A DNA stretch of 64,000 nt from JAHDDY01 sp964549375 (GCA_964549375.1 CAZJWF010000003.1:15326-79325), one strand, 5' to 3'; numbered from the stretch's first letter, positions 43,166-52,930 are shown. Program-made: numbers and translations. Notes: generated by a model from the sequence alone, not told the origin.

Positions 43166-43472
43166 AAGTTGTCTCAATTGGCTTAGCTACACCAGCTTGT
43201 AAGTTTTATCGGTGATGAACTCTTTTCGGATTTCAAATGGGATAAGGACAGCGCATTGCAGAAAAGTGCTTGCAAGATTGTGATGCAATGACCATCAAGA
43301 GGGTAACTTTATTGCTCACGCCTTGATTGAGATTCTCTTGCGCTGGTTCGAAAGTACCGGTGTTGGCATTTATGCGGATAAAGAACGCCGTCGCCCGCCT
43401 GCGACGGTTGAGACATAGCTTCGATTGAACGCGCGCATTGAGGTGCGGCGGTAACAGGGAGACACGTGCTAT
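43166..43472. other. Leader/promoter region of pntA with a hairpin
   Basis: The 307 bases before pntA contain no convincing gene. CCGTCGC (43388-43394) and GCGACGG (43401-43407) make a compact 7-bp GC-rich hairpin with a 6-base loop, about 65 bases before the pntA start and with no T-run after it. It could be a terminator remnant or a 5' leader structure. The ribosome binding site AGGGAG is at 43456-43461. Confidence 0.5.
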
Positions 43473-45038
43473 ATGGCGCAATTGATTGGCGTTCCAAATG
43501 AGTTGGAAGAAGACGAAAAGCGCGTTGCGCTGACGCCGGAAACTGCCGGACGTATTCAGAAACTCGGATATAAACTTCAAATTGAAAAAGGCGCGGGCGA
43601 GTCTGCGAACTTTTCGGATGCTGCCTATTCCGAGGCGGGTGTCGAGATCGTCGATGACGTTTGGGCATCTTCTGACATCGTAATGAAAGTGCGCCAGCCC
43701 ACAGATTCTGAGGCAGGCAAGCTCGGCGAAGGCCAGACGCTTATCAGTTTTCTTTGGCCCGCGCAGAACGAAGACTTGGTAAAAAACCTCAGCGCGCAGA
43801 AACCTGCGGCTGTTTTGGCGATGGATCAAGTTCCGCGCATTTCGCGCGCCCAAAAGCTCGATGCGCTATCTTCAATGGCCAATATTGCCGGGTATCGTGC
43901 GGTGGTTGAGGCCGCGAATAACTTTGGTCGGTTCTTTACAGGGCAAGTGACTGCCGCTGGCAAAGTCCCGCCCGCGAAAGTGTTGGTCATCGGGGCTGGT
44001 GTCGCGGGTCTTGCGGCCATCGGTGCTGCGCGCAGCATGGGGGCGATTGTCCGCTCTTTCGATATTCGTCCAGAGGTCGCGGAACAGATTGAGTCAATGG
44101 GGGCAGAGTTTCTGTTCCTCGACTTCGACAATGAGGATGCGGGTACGGAGGGCGGTTACGCCAAACCGTCCAGCCCTGAATTTCGAGAGAAACAACTCGC
44201 CTTGTTCAGTGAACAGGCACCGGACGTGGACATCGTCATCACCACGGCATTGATCCCCGGTCGACCTGCGCCGAAACTCTGGCTTGAGGATATGGTCAAA
44301 GCCATGAAGCCGGGGTCCGTGATTGTTGATTTGGCCGCAGAGCAGGGCGGCAACTGTGACCTGACATCCCCCGGTGAGCGGATTGTTACGGATAACGATG
44401 TAACCGTTATTGGTTACACCGATATGGCCAGCCGCATGGCCGCACAATCGAGTCAGCTTTATGGAACGAATCTGCGCCATATGCTCGACGACTTAACGCC
44501 GGAAAAAGACGGTGTGCCGAACGTAAATATGGAAGATGTCGTGATCCGAGGCTGCACCGTGATCAAGGATGGCGACGTTACTTTCCCGCCTCCAGCGGTC
44601 GCCACGTCTGCGGCACCCAAAGCGCCAGCACCGAAAAAAGTTGAGGAAACACCGGAAGAGATCGCTGCGCGCGAGGCCGAAGAACAGCGCAAAGCGGGTA
44701 CACGCACCACGATGATGTTGTTGGGTGGCGGTGCTTTGCTATTGTTGTTGGGGATGGTGGCTCCAGCCAGCTTTATGCAGCACTTCATCGTATTTGTGTT
44801 GGCCTGTTTCGTCGGGTTCTATGTGATCTGGAATGTTGCACACTCGTTGCACACTCCTCTCATGGCGCTGACCAACGCGATTTCGTCGATCATTATCGTC
44901 GGCGCGCTGTTGCAGGTTGGGTCGAGCAATACCGTGGTGATTGTTCTCGCAGCGCTCTCGATCCTGATGGCGTCAGTCAATATTTTTGGCGGTTTCCTCG
45001 TCACACGGCGGATGCTCGCCATGTTCCAGAAATCCTGA
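43473..45038 (+). CDS. pntA: NAD(P) transhydrogenase subunit alpha
   Basis: The 521-residue protein starts IGVPNELEEDEKRVALTPET, as in alanine dehydrogenase/PNT N-terminal domains. It has the NAD motif KVLVIGAGVAGLAAIGAARSMGA and VVDLAAEQGGNCD, then an Ala/Pro-rich linker and four C-terminal membrane helices (about 405-515). The single-chain arrangement is that of E. coli PntA (510), not the split PntAA/PntAB found in some alphaproteobacteria. With PntB it uses the proton gradient to reduce NADP+ with NADH in the inner membrane. pntB follows after 18 bases. Confidence 0.97.
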   Translation: MAQLIGVPNELEEDEKRVALTPETAGRIQKLGYKLQIEKGAGESANFSDAAYSEAGVEIVDDVWASSDIVMKVRQPTDSEAGKLGEGQTLISFLWPAQNEDLVKNLSAQKPAAVLAMDQVPRISRAQKLDALSSMANIAGYRAVVEAANNFGRFFTGQVTAAGKVPPAKVLVIGAGVAGLAAIGAARSMGAIVRSFDIRPEVAEQIESMGAEFLFLDFDNEDAGTEGGYAKPSSPEFREKQLALFSEQAPDVDIVITTALIPGRPAPKLWLEDMVKAMKPGSVIVDLAAEQGGNCDLTSPGERIVTDNDVTVIGYTDMASRMAAQSSQLYGTNLRHMLDDLTPEKDGVPNVNMEDVVIRGCTVIKDGDVTFPPPAVATSAAPKAPAPKKVEETPEEIAAREAEEQRKAGTRTTMMLLGGGALLLLLGMVAPASFMQHFIVFVLACFVGFYVIWNVAHSLHTPLMALTNAISSIIIVGALLQVGSSNTVVIVLAALSILMASVNIFGGFLVTRRMLAMFQKS

Positions 45039-45056
45039 GCAAAGGCGGTCTAAGAT

Positions 45057-46496
45057 ATGAATATCGGTTTGATTACCGCCGCCTATGTCATTGCGGCGAT
45101 CCTTTTCATCCTTGCTCTCGGTGGCCTGTCCAACCAGGAGAAGGCGAAACGGGCGATCTGGTACGGCATTATCGGCATGATCCTCGCGGTGGGCGCGACC
45201 GTTGTCACCAAGGGCGTTGGCAACTACGCGGTTATCGCCGCTATGATCCTGATCGGCGGTATAGGCGGTTGGTTTGTCGCCAAGAAAGTCCAGATGACGC
45301 AAATGCCAGAGCTGGTGGCCGGGTTCCACTCGCTCGTCGGGCTTGCCGCTGTATTTATTGGCATCAACGCGCATCTGGAAATGGAGCGCGCACTCGCCAG
45401 TAAGGCTGATGGCTCTGCGTCGTCTCTCGCGGGTTTTGCAGCGACCATCGCCAAGAAAACGCCTGTTGAGTTGGGCATTTTGAAGGTTGAGCTTTTTCTA
45501 GGCATTTTGATCGGCGCGATTACCTTCACAGGGTCGATTATCGCCTATGGCAAGTTGGCGGGTAAGCTGAGTTCGAACGCGCTGACGCTACCGGGTCGGC
45601 ATATGCTGAATTTGGGGGCGTTCGCGCTCTGCTTTGTCCTCGGCCTTTTGTACCTGCAGGGGGCTGGGCTGTGGACGATGATCCTCGTGGCGATCGTCGC
45701 GGGTCTGATTGGTTGTCACTTGATTATGGCGATCGGCGGCGCGGACATGCCGGTCGTCGTGTCGATGCTCAATTCCTATTCGGGTTGGGCGGCAGCGGCT
45801 ATCGGCTTTACCCTTGGCAATGATCTGCTGATCGTGACGGGTGCATTGGTTGGCGCGTCGGGAGCCATTCTTTCCTATATCATGTGTAAGGGAATGAACC
45901 GCAGTTTTGCCTCTGTGATCCTTGGCGGTTGGGGCGGAGATGCCAGCGGCCCGCAACAAGAGGTCGAAGGCGAAATGGTGCCGACCAATGTCGATACCGT
46001 TGTGCAACAGCTTGAAGATGCGGACAGCGTGATCTTTGTTCCCGGCTACGGCCTTGCGGTGGCACAGGCGCAAGGCGCGGTGTCTGAACTGACGCGCAAA
46101 TTGCGGGCGAAGGGAAAAGAGGTTCGCTATGCGATTCACCCAGTTGCGGGTCGCTTGCCAGGTCATATGAACGTGCTCTTGGCCGAAGCGAAGGTGCCCT
46201 ATGACTTTGTCCTAGAGATGGACGAGATCAATGAAGACTTTCCGCAAACTGACTTCGTTATGATCATCGGCGCGAACGACATCGTTAACCCATCGGCACA
46301 GGATGATCCGAATTCACCGATTGCTGGAATGCCGGTCTTGGAGGTTTGGAAGGCCAAAAATGTCGTGATCTCGAAAAGGGGTCAGGGGCGAGGCTATTCC
46401 GGTGTCGAAAATCCGCTGTTCTTCAAGGATAACAGCCGAATGCTATATGGGGATGCGAAAGACAGCCTTGACGCTATCCTCAAGCAGATGGATTAA
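45057..46496 (+). CDS. pntB: NAD(P) transhydrogenase subunit beta
   Basis: In this 479-residue protein, the first about 270 residues carry eight or nine membrane helices (for example LITAAYVIAAILFILALGGL, AVIAAMILIGGIGGWFVAKK). From about 300 to the end is the NADP(H)-binding domain: VPGYGLAVAQAQGAVSELTR, YAIHPVAGRLPGHMNVLLAE, and IIGANDIVNPSAQDDPNSPIAGMP, whose long conserved stretch is characteristic of PntB. It forms the proton channel with the PntA helices. A hairpin terminator follows at once. Confidence 0.97.
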   Translation: MNIGLITAAYVIAAILFILALGGLSNQEKAKRAIWYGIIGMILAVGATVVTKGVGNYAVIAAMILIGGIGGWFVAKKVQMTQMPELVAGFHSLVGLAAVFIGINAHLEMERALASKADGSASSLAGFAATIAKKTPVELGILKVELFLGILIGAITFTGSIIAYGKLAGKLSSNALTLPGRHMLNLGAFALCFVLGLLYLQGAGLWTMILVAIVAGLIGCHLIMAIGGADMPVVVSMLNSYSGWAAAAIGFTLGNDLLIVTGALVGASGAILSYIMCKGMNRSFASVILGGWGGDASGPQQEVEGEMVPTNVDTVVQQLEDADSVIFVPGYGLAVAQAQGAVSELTRKLRAKGKEVRYAIHPVAGRLPGHMNVLLAEAKVPYDFVLEMDEINEDFPQTDFVMIIGANDIVNPSAQDDPNSPIAGMPVLEVWKAKNVVISKRGQGRGYSGVENPLFFKDNSRMLYGDAKDSLDAILKQMD

Positions 46497-46498
46497 CT

Positions 46499-46520
46499 CG
46501 AAAGCCCTTCGGGGCTTTCG
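46499..46520 (+). terminator. pntB terminator hairpin
   Basis: CGAAAGCCC (46499-46507), TTCG tetraloop, GGGCTTTCG (46512-46520): a perfect 9-bp stem closed by the very stable C(UUCG)G loop, 2 bases past the pntB stop. The downstream tract is pyrimidine-rich but not a pure T-run. Confidence 0.8.
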
Positions 46521-46669
46521 CTCCAACTTCAATTTCAGAATGAACCTGCCCGCACCAGGTGTATCGTTGGAGGCGATCGCCAATAACCGAGAAATGTTGG
46601 CGCGTCAGTCGGTGCGTTGACGTTTTCGTATGATCGGCTAACCCTTGCAACTTAGTTTTGCGAGGCGTT

Positions 46670-48703
46670 ATGGCTAAGACCGATCCACTGCTCGAACCCT
46701 TCACACTTAATGAGCTGACGCTCAAGAATCGGATTGTCAGCACCCCGCACGCTCCAGCCTATGCCGACAACGGGATGCCGGGTGCGCGCTATCAACTTTA
46801 TCATGAGGAAAAAGCCAAGGGTGGCATTGGCCTGACAATGTTTGGTGGATCAAGCTGTGTTGGGCCAGATAGCCCGTCTGTTTTTGGTCAGCTTGATGTA
46901 TCAAGTGATCGCGTGATCCCTTATTTTGAGGAATTCTCGTCGCGGATTCACCAGCATGGCGCCGCGTTGATGTGTCAAATCTCGCACCTTGGGCGGCGCA
47001 CGACGTGGAATTCCGGCGATTGGCTGCCCGTCATTGCGCCTTCGCGTCAGCGAGAGCCAGCGCATCGGGGTTTTCCGAAACAGATGGACTATGCCGACAT
47101 TCGCCGCGTCATTGGCCACTATGCCGATGCCGCGCGTCGCTGCAAGCAAGGTGGGTTGGATGGGGTCGAGTTGATCCATAACGGCCATTTGCCGGGACAA
47201 TTCCTGTCGCCAGATATAAATCAACGCACCGATGCCTATGGCGGCTCGTTCGAGAACCGCGCTCGTTTCGCGCTCGAAGTCATTGAGGCCATGAAAGAGG
47301 CCGTTGGATCTTCGTTTGTCGTCGGCATCCGTATGGAGATGGGCGGCGCGATTGATGGGGCGTTGAGCTATGACGACTCCATCCAGTTTGCCCAAGCCCT
47401 GCAAAGTGCTGGCACGCTCGACTACTTTAATTTGAACTATGGTCGCTCGGACCATGACTTCCAACTCGCTGAGTTTGCTGTCCCGGCGATGTTCCAAAAA
47501 CTCGCGCCGTGGCTGTCGCGCGTGGCTGAATTTAAGCGCGAACTTTCGCTGCCTGTCATGCACGCTTGCCGGATTTCCGACTTGGCCACCGCGCGCTATG
47601 CCGTGGAGGAGAGGCATGTTGAACTGATCGGTATGACCCGCGCCCATATCGCGGACCCGCATCTGGTTCGAAAAATGAAGGCGGGGGAGGAGGCGCGCAT
47701 TCGGCCTTGTGTTGGTGCCGGGTATTGCATCGACCGCATTTACGGTGAGGGCGAGGCGCTCTGTCTTCACAACGTGGCCACGGGGCGCGAAAGTACAATC
47801 CCACATGTCGTTCCACCCAGTGAAGGCGTCTCACGCAAGATAGTCGTGGTCGGGGGCGGACCAGCCGGTCTAGAGGCCGCGCGGGTCAGTGCTGAGCGCG
47901 GTCATGCGGTCGTTCTGTTTGAAGCGGCATCGCAATTGGGCGGCCAAGTAAGGATCGCAGCGCAATCGCGGGTTCGAAAAGACCTCATCGGCATCACGGA
48001 CTGGCTTTCGAGCGAGATCGAGACTCTCGGCGTGGATATTCGGTTCAATACCTATGCGGGTGAGGCGGAGATTTTGGCCGAGGAACCTGATGTCGTCATC
48101 ATCGCAACTGGCGGCTTGCCAGATGTCGAACACTTCCCCGGTGGAGATTTGTGCCTCAGCGTTTGGGATGTGCTCGGGGGGCAAAAAGTTGAGGGCGATG
48201 TTCTCATCTATGACGATAATGGCCAGCATCAAGCACCGTCGTTGACATGCGAACTCATTGCGCGTGGTGGAGCGACGATTCAGTTTGTAACGCCGGATCG
48301 AAATGCTTGTGTCGAAATGGGCGCATCAAACTTTCCAATGTACCTCAGCAAATTCCACAAAGGCGGGGTTCAAGTGACGCCTGATTATCGTATCGGGCGG
48401 GTCGAGCGGGACGGCAATGCACTCAAAGCGGTTTTCATGAACGACTATGGCGGGCCGGAAATCGAACGTCGCGCCGACCATATTGTTGTCGAGCATGGCA
48501 CACTCCCCCTTGATGAAATTTATACGACCATGCGAGACGCCTCGGTCAATCAGGGAGTAACGGACGTCGCCGCATTGATTGCGTGCGAACCGCAACCCGC
48601 CACGGAAGATGGCTTCGCACTCTATCGCGTTGGTGATGCCGTCACGAGCAGAAACATTCACGCCGCCATCTATGATGCGAGGCGTTTGTGCCAGACCCTA
48701 TAG
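46670..48703 (+). CDS. NADH:flavin oxidoreductase, N-methylproline/dimethylglycine demethylase type
   Basis: In this 677-residue protein, residues 1 to about 340 are an Old Yellow Enzyme barrel (FTLNELTLKNRIVSTPHAPA, QISHLGRR, HLPGQFLSPDINQRTDAYGG). An Fe-S segment follows with RPCVGAGYC and a later Cys, in which one of the four usual cysteines is Ala as in stachydrine/N-methylproline and dimethylglycine demethylases. A C-terminal FAD/NAD module starts at VVVGGGPAGLEAARV. It should oxidatively remove an N-methyl group from a secondary or tertiary amine. The ATG at 46670 was chosen. The next gene starts 16 bases before its stop. Confidence 0.85.
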   Translation: MAKTDPLLEPFTLNELTLKNRIVSTPHAPAYADNGMPGARYQLYHEEKAKGGIGLTMFGGSSCVGPDSPSVFGQLDVSSDRVIPYFEEFSSRIHQHGAALMCQISHLGRRTTWNSGDWLPVIAPSRQREPAHRGFPKQMDYADIRRVIGHYADAARRCKQGGLDGVELIHNGHLPGQFLSPDINQRTDAYGGSFENRARFALEVIEAMKEAVGSSFVVGIRMEMGGAIDGALSYDDSIQFAQALQSAGTLDYFNLNYGRSDHDFQLAEFAVPAMFQKLAPWLSRVAEFKRELSLPVMHACRISDLATARYAVEERHVELIGMTRAHIADPHLVRKMKAGEEARIRPCVGAGYCIDRIYGEGEALCLHNVATGRESTIPHVVPPSEGVSRKIVVVGGGPAGLEAARVSAERGHAVVLFEAASQLGGQVRIAAQSRVRKDLIGITDWLSSEIETLGVDIRFNTYAGEAEILAEEPDVVIIATGGLPDVEHFPGGDLCLSVWDVLGGQKVEGDVLIYDDNGQHQAPSLTCELIARGGATIQFVTPDRNACVEMGASNFPMYLSKFHKGGVQVTPDYRIGRVERDGNALKAVFMNDYGGPEIERRADHIVVEHGTLPLDEIYTTMRDASVNQGVTDVAALIACEPQPATEDGFALYRVGDAVTSRNIHAAIYDARRLCQTL

Positions 48704-49602
48704 GCTCTTCGGACAGAGCCGCCGTGACGATGGCGGTGATGGCAACGGTGGGCCTGTCGCTCAAGGGAATATTCGGAAAATTTGCGTTTATTGCGGGGGC
48801 ATCGGTCATTGTATTGGTCTTCGTGCGGATGCTGTTCGCGCTGCCTCTGTTCTGGGTTGCCGACAAGATGATCAGGTCACCGGATCGCTTGCCGATGTCC
48901 CAGCGAGATATCGGATTAGGTCTCGGCTTTGGTATCCTTTTCATGATCGCGATGTTGACGGATTTTGCCGCGATTGAACGACTTGGTGCTAGCCTTTCTC
49001 GGATTGTCCTGTTCACTTATCCTCTGATTGTCGTGTTGATTTCGTCGACGATGGAGCGGCGCAGACCTTCACGGCGAGAGTTGTTGGCATTCGTCATTTC
49101 TTATGGTGGATTGCTTGTCGTTTTGCGGCCCGACCGTGCTGACCTGCCGCCGGAATTTTGGTCGGGCGTTGGTTTTGCGGTGTTTTGTGCGTTCACAATT
49201 GCGAGCGTCTATGCGCTGGCTAACCCGTTGATGAAACGGATCGGAGCAGCGCGGTTTTCGATCATCACACATTTGTCGGCAGCGATTGGTATGTCGCTTA
49301 TCGGTCTCGCAACTTTCACCCGCGAGAGCTTGGCTATGGGCATCGCGGCTTACGGTTGGATCGCTTTGATCGCAGTCGTTGCGACGGTTGGACCAATGTT
49401 GATGCAGTACGAGGCGATGCGGCGGATCGGTGCGTCGCGGGTCAGCTTGATCGCGCTGATTGGTCCGATTGTGACGGTCACGCTCGCATGGTTCTTGTTG
49501 GATGAGCATTTAGGCGCGATTCAAATCGTCGGCTTTGTGCTGGTGCTATGCGGCATCGTCGTTTTGGAGTGGCCGAGCTTGCACCGCAGCATAAAAGGGT
49601 AG
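48688..49602 (+). CDS. DMT superfamily transporter (EamA domains)
   Basis: The 304-residue protein has ten predicted membrane helices in two EamA repeats, for example GASVIVLVFVRMLFALPLFWV and FGILFMIAMLTDFAAIERLGASLSRI-type segments, and ending with LDEHLGAIQIVGFVLVLCGI, the usual signature of the second repeat. It should export or import a small metabolite. The GTG at 48688 overlaps the demethylase gene by 16 bases; an ATG at 48730 is an alternative start that still keeps most of helix 1. Coupling to the demethylase suggests transport of a related amine or amino acid. Confidence 0.87.
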   Translation: MPDPIGSSDRAAVTMAVMATVGLSLKGIFGKFAFIAGASVIVLVFVRMLFALPLFWVADKMIRSPDRLPMSQRDIGLGLGFGILFMIAMLTDFAAIERLGASLSRIVLFTYPLIVVLISSTMERRRPSRRELLAFVISYGGLLVVLRPDRADLPPEFWSGVGFAVFCAFTIASVYALANPLMKRIGAARFSIITHLSAAIGMSLIGLATFTRESLAMGIAAYGWIALIAVVATVGPMLMQYEAMRRIGASRVSLIALIGPIVTVTLAWFLLDEHLGAIQIVGFVLVLCGIVVLEWPSLHRSIKG

Positions 49603-49618
49603 CCCGCGATAAGAACGC

Positions 49619-50386
49619 TTAAGACGCTGTCCACCCCCCATCGACCATCAGGGATGATCCGGTGATTAGGCTGCTCGCATCAGATGCCAAAAACACCACG
49701 GAACCCATAATTTCCTCAACCCGTCCAACGCGCCCAAATGCGATTTTCGACTCCACAAACGAACGGAATGCTTCGTCTTTTAGGAACGGAGCGGTCAATT
49801 CTGTCTCGATGAAAGTCGGGCACAGCGTGTTGACCCGGATGTTATGCGGCCCAAGTTCCCACGCCATCGCTTTCGTCATACCCTCAATGGCATGTTTTGA
49901 CGCGCAATATACGCTGCGTCGGGGGCCGCCAACATGCCCCATCTGCGAGGAGATATTGATAATGGAACCAGGCAGGTCAGCACTCATCAAGCCCCAAGAA
50001 ACCGCCTGTGCGACGAAGAAAGCCGCCTTGACGTTGATCTCCATAACAGAGTCGTATTCATCCTCGGTCGCATCGACGAAAGCGGCGTGACGCGCGAGAC
50101 CGGCATTGTTGACAAGGATCTGAAACGGACCTTCATGATCAACCAACTGTTCTACCGCCCGCCGATCTGTCACGTCGAGAACCGCTGAGCCAGCCTGTAA
50201 TCCTCGCGCTTTCAATGCCTCGGATGCCGCATGAACTTCGGCCTCCGTGCGCGCGGCGAGCAGCGGAATGGCCCCGGCCTCCGCCAATGCCGTCGCTGCA
50301 GCAAGCCCGATACCGCGTCCTCCGCCCGTCACCAGTGCCTTTTGGCTATCCAAGCGGAAGGAGGGTGTCGTCGGCAAGTTCGTCAT
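49619..50386 (-). CDS. SDR family oxidoreductase
   Basis: The 255-residue classical short-chain dehydrogenase has TGGGRGIGLAAATAL, NNAG, Ser in NISSQMGHVGG, and the YCASKHAIEG catalytic Tyr-Lys. Its C-terminal PTFIETELTAPFL and ITGSSLMVDGGWTA are usual. A 4-base ATGA overlap with the Ldh-type gene places it third in an operon with an AEC carrier and that dehydrogenase. It probably oxidises a hydroxyl of the same sugar- or hydroxy-acid substrate. Confidence 0.88.
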   Translation of the reverse strand: MTNLPTTPSFRLDSQKALVTGGGRGIGLAAATALAEAGAIPLLAARTEAEVHAASEALKARGLQAGSAVLDVTDRRAVEQLVDHEGPFQILVNNAGLARHAAFVDATEDEYDSVMEINVKAAFFVAQAVSWGLMSADLPGSIINISSQMGHVGGPRRSVYCASKHAIEGMTKAMAWELGPHNIRVNTLCPTFIETELTAPFLKDEAFRSFVESKIAFGRVGRVEEIMGSVVFLASDASSLITGSSLMVDGGWTAS

Positions 50387-51483
50387 GTGCTTTCCTTCGC
50401 AAGCGTTTCGAGATCGCTTCGTGACAGGCCGAGTTCTTCGCCGGTCGTCAAGATACTATCCCAAACACCCGGAGAGAGTGGCAATCCATTCGCCCGCCGA
50501 TCCTGACGTCGCGCCCGTTCGGGGTCGCCGGGGATCAACACACGCTCGATCCCTTTTGCAGGGGGTAACGTTCTGACGAAGGAGATGTAATCGGCGACCG
50601 CGCGGCTCCACCCGTGGCCATCATCCATACGTTTGGGGTCGAGGTAGATCGACAGCATCCCGTTATGGATATTGTCCGCTTTTCCTGCTGCACCTGATCC
50701 GGTCAGCGCCCCCGCTAGTAACTCGCAGGCGAGGCCGAGGCCCGATCCTTTATGCGCGCCCATCGCTGCCAAGGCGCCCGTGCCGTTTCGCGGGTCGCCG
50801 ACGTCCTCTGCTTGAATATTCCCGTAAAGCGCGCGGGGGTCGCCAGTTGGGTTGCCGTCGCCATCAATCAGCGCATCAGTAGGAGCCATCTTTCCACTTT
50901 TCATTGCGACCAGTGCTTTGCCTTCCGCGATCTGTGAGGTGGCAAAATCGAGGATGAAGTGATCGTCTTCGCCATTCGGAACACCGACACAAACGGGCGC
51001 GGTTGACATTGCCCGCGCGGCACCGCCGAATGGCGCGACAAGCAGGCTGTTCTGGACATTCACGAAATGTATGGAGGCAAAGCCCGCCGCGCAGGCTTGT
51101 TCAGCCCACCCACCGATGCGTCCGATATGCCCCGCGTTCCGTAGCGCGATGATCGAGACCCCGGCGCTTCTAGCCTTTTCCAATCCTACCTCGACGGATT
51201 CGCGTCCGACCGTTTGGCCAAAGCCGTGATTGCCTTCAAGAAGCGCGAAAGCATCCGCGTCAATCACAGTGCTGATATGCCGCCCGAAATGAACATCCCC
51301 GCGACCCGCCCATTGTACATAACGCTGCGTTCGCACGATTCCGTGGCTGTCATGACCCGCGAGGTTTGCCTCGACCAGATTGGTCGCAATCGCGTCGGCT
51401 TCCACAGACGCTGCACCCGCCGTTTCAAAGACTCGGGTCAGAACGGCGCGCACGCCTTGTGCAGGAATTCTCAGGTCGTTCAC
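50383..51483 (-). CDS. Ldh family oxidoreductase (malate/L-lactate dehydrogenase type 2)
   Basis: The 366-residue protein belongs to the YlbC/YiaK/MDH2 NAD(P)-dependent family: VEANLAGHDSHGIVRTQRYV near the start, GHIGRIGGWAEQA, FATSQIAEGKALVA, and GGAARAMSTAP. The GSGLGLACELLAGALTG segment is typical. Members reduce or oxidise 2-keto/2-hydroxy acids such as malate, ureidoglycolate and 2,3-diketogulonate. It starts at GTG 51483 with a weak ribosome binding site. It overlaps the SDR gene by 4 bases and follows the AEC carrier gene by 89 bases. Confidence 0.9.
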   Translation of the reverse strand: MNDLRIPAQGVRAVLTRVFETAGAASVEADAIATNLVEANLAGHDSHGIVRTQRYVQWAGRGDVHFGRHISTVIDADAFALLEGNHGFGQTVGRESVEVGLEKARSAGVSIIALRNAGHIGRIGGWAEQACAAGFASIHFVNVQNSLLVAPFGGAARAMSTAPVCVGVPNGEDDHFILDFATSQIAEGKALVAMKSGKMAPTDALIDGDGNPTGDPRALYGNIQAEDVGDPRNGTGALAAMGAHKGSGLGLACELLAGALTGSGAAGKADNIHNGMLSIYLDPKRMDDGHGWSRAVADYISFVRTLPPAKGIERVLIPGDPERARRQDRRANGLPLSPGVWDSILTTGEELGLSRSDLETLAKEST

Positions 51484-51572
51484 AGGTCAAGGTCTTTTTG
51501 ATTGACGGCCGGGGATCGTTTGGGCCTCGACGATACAGTCAAATCGTTGTCGTGCAAGCGAGGCTTGCGGCG

Positions 51573-52517
51573 CTATCCACCAATGCGCTCAAGTATGATC
51601 AGCCAGAGCGGTAGTGAAATGATCGAAAAGACTGTCCCCAGCAACATCGCATTGGCCGCCAGTTCTTTGTTCCGATCATACATAAGTGCGAAGAGATAGA
51701 TGTTCAGTCCGCCCGGCACCGCCGCCATGATGATCACCGCCTTGGCCTCGATCACGGCGAGATCGAACAGCGCAATGGCAAACATCATTGCGAGCAGCGG
51801 ATGCAAAACGAGCTTCAGTGCGACCATTGCCGAGGCCGCCGTCAAGTTATCTGCAATCGAGTATCGACGGAGTGATGCTCCGACAGCAAACATACCTGTT
51901 GGCAATGCGGCGTCAGCCATCAATCCCAGCGCGTCGCCCGCCGTGTCCGGTATGGGAAGGTCGCTGATGTTGTATAAGAATCCGAGAGTGACCGCGATCA
52001 CCAACGGATTGCGCGACAAAGATCGAGCGACCTTTTTCATCGCGACGAGTGCACCCGCACCATCGCGCGCGCTCATCTCCATCGAGATTACCCCGATGCC
52101 GTACATGGTCGCCGCGTGCAGGGAAATGATTGCAAAGATCGTTGGATCAGCCGCCGCGCCATAGGCACGTTGCGCGACGGGGATGCCCAAGAAAATTGAG
52201 TTGGCGAAAAGTGTTGTAAATCCCGCCACAATCGACTCGCCGGGTCTCTGTCCGAAAACTCGCCGAGCCAGCACTGCGCCAAGGAAAAAACAGATGAAAG
52301 CGGGTATGTAGTAAGACGCGAGTACGTCGGCCTTCAGCGAATTCGCGATGTCGATCGTCGCAGTGGCGCGGAATAGCAAACACGTCACGGCAAAATAGGT
52401 GATGAACCGGATTAGCCCGTCGACCGCCGCGTCCGAAATTAACTTTAGGGCTGCGGCAGCATATCCAAAGCCGAGAATAAGAAAGACCGGCGCAACGATA
52501 TTGAAAACTTGGGACAT
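51573..52517 (-). CDS. AEC (auxin efflux carrier) family transporter
   Basis: The 314-residue membrane protein has about ten helices and the AEC layout: FNIVAPVFLILGFGYAAAAL, RFITYFAVTCLLFRATA, TTLFANSIFLGIPVAQRAYG (conserved N-x3-G-x-P), a central SRNPLVIAVTLGFLYNISDLP, and C-terminal MAAVPGGLNIYLFALMYD with ANAMLLGTVFSIISLPLW. Bacterial members move malonate, malate or other organic acids. The ATG at 52517 (GGAAAG upstream) was preferred to an extension to 52601 that adds an implausible Arg/Pro-rich N-terminus. It heads the operon with the Ldh and SDR genes. Confidence 0.88.
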   Translation of the reverse strand: MSQVFNIVAPVFLILGFGYAAAALKLISDAAVDGLIRFITYFAVTCLLFRATATIDIANSLKADVLASYYIPAFICFFLGAVLARRVFGQRPGESIVAGFTTLFANSIFLGIPVAQRAYGAAADPTIFAIISLHAATMYGIGVISMEMSARDGAGALVAMKKVARSLSRNPLVIAVTLGFLYNISDLPIPDTAGDALGLMADAALPTGMFAVGASLRRYSIADNLTAASAMVALKLVLHPLLAMMFAIALFDLAVIEAKAVIIMAAVPGGLNIYLFALMYDRNKELAANAMLLGTVFSIISLPLWLIILERIGG

Positions 52518-52785
52518 CAAGTGCTTTCCAGCAGCGGGAGGCGTGGACCCACCATCGGGGGTTCTCCGCAAGTTGGTCAAACGCTTTGTCCATAAGCTCA
52601 AGATCCATGAGTTCGGGCTGCGGGAACGCGGTTGATTTGGGCGAACGGTTCGTAAACGGGCGGTGGTTAATGGAATTTCGCGAAATAATCTTTCGTTTAC
52701 ACCTTCAAATACGGTTTTTCCGCAAACGGAACTTGACCCTTTGATCGGGGGAATGTACGAAAACTCACGATTTAGGAGTTATCGC

Positions 52786-52839
52786 GTGAAAAACGCAATT
52801 CTAGTGGTGATGGGGCGCATCGGGGCGCGAGAGGTTTAG
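52786..52839 (+). CDS. ilv leader peptide
   Basis: A GTG-started 17-residue peptide, MKNAILVVMGRIGAREV, rich in Ile, Leu and Val, with AGGAG 7 bases upstream at 52774-52778. Its codons overlap an 8-bp stem (GCGCATCG 52815-52822 with CGATGCGC 52852-52859) that precedes the terminator at 52865. This is the classical layout of ribosome-mediated attenuation responding to branched-chain amino acids. Confidence 0.88.
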   Translation: MKNAILVVMGRIGAREV

Positions 52840-52864
52840 TCTTCTCGGGTACGATGCGCTGTTC

Positions 52865-52888
52865 AGGTCCCAAACGGGGCCTTTTTTT
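52865..52888 (+). terminator. ilv attenuator terminator
   Basis: AGGTCCC (52865-52871), AAAC loop, GGGGCCT (52876-52882), then a run of seven T. It lies between the leader peptide and ilvI and ends just before an in-frame ATG at 52889, which is why the downstream ATG at 52931 is taken as the ilvI start. Confidence 0.92.
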
Positions 52889-52930
52889 ATGTCTCGCGGG
52901 CAGAAGGCTCGTAAACGAAGGACAAAGGCG

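Noticed and set aside
52889..52930. Longer N-terminus for acetolactate synthase
   Set aside because: The ATG at 52889 directly follows the T-run of the attenuator terminator and has no ribosome binding site; the ATG at 52931 does.
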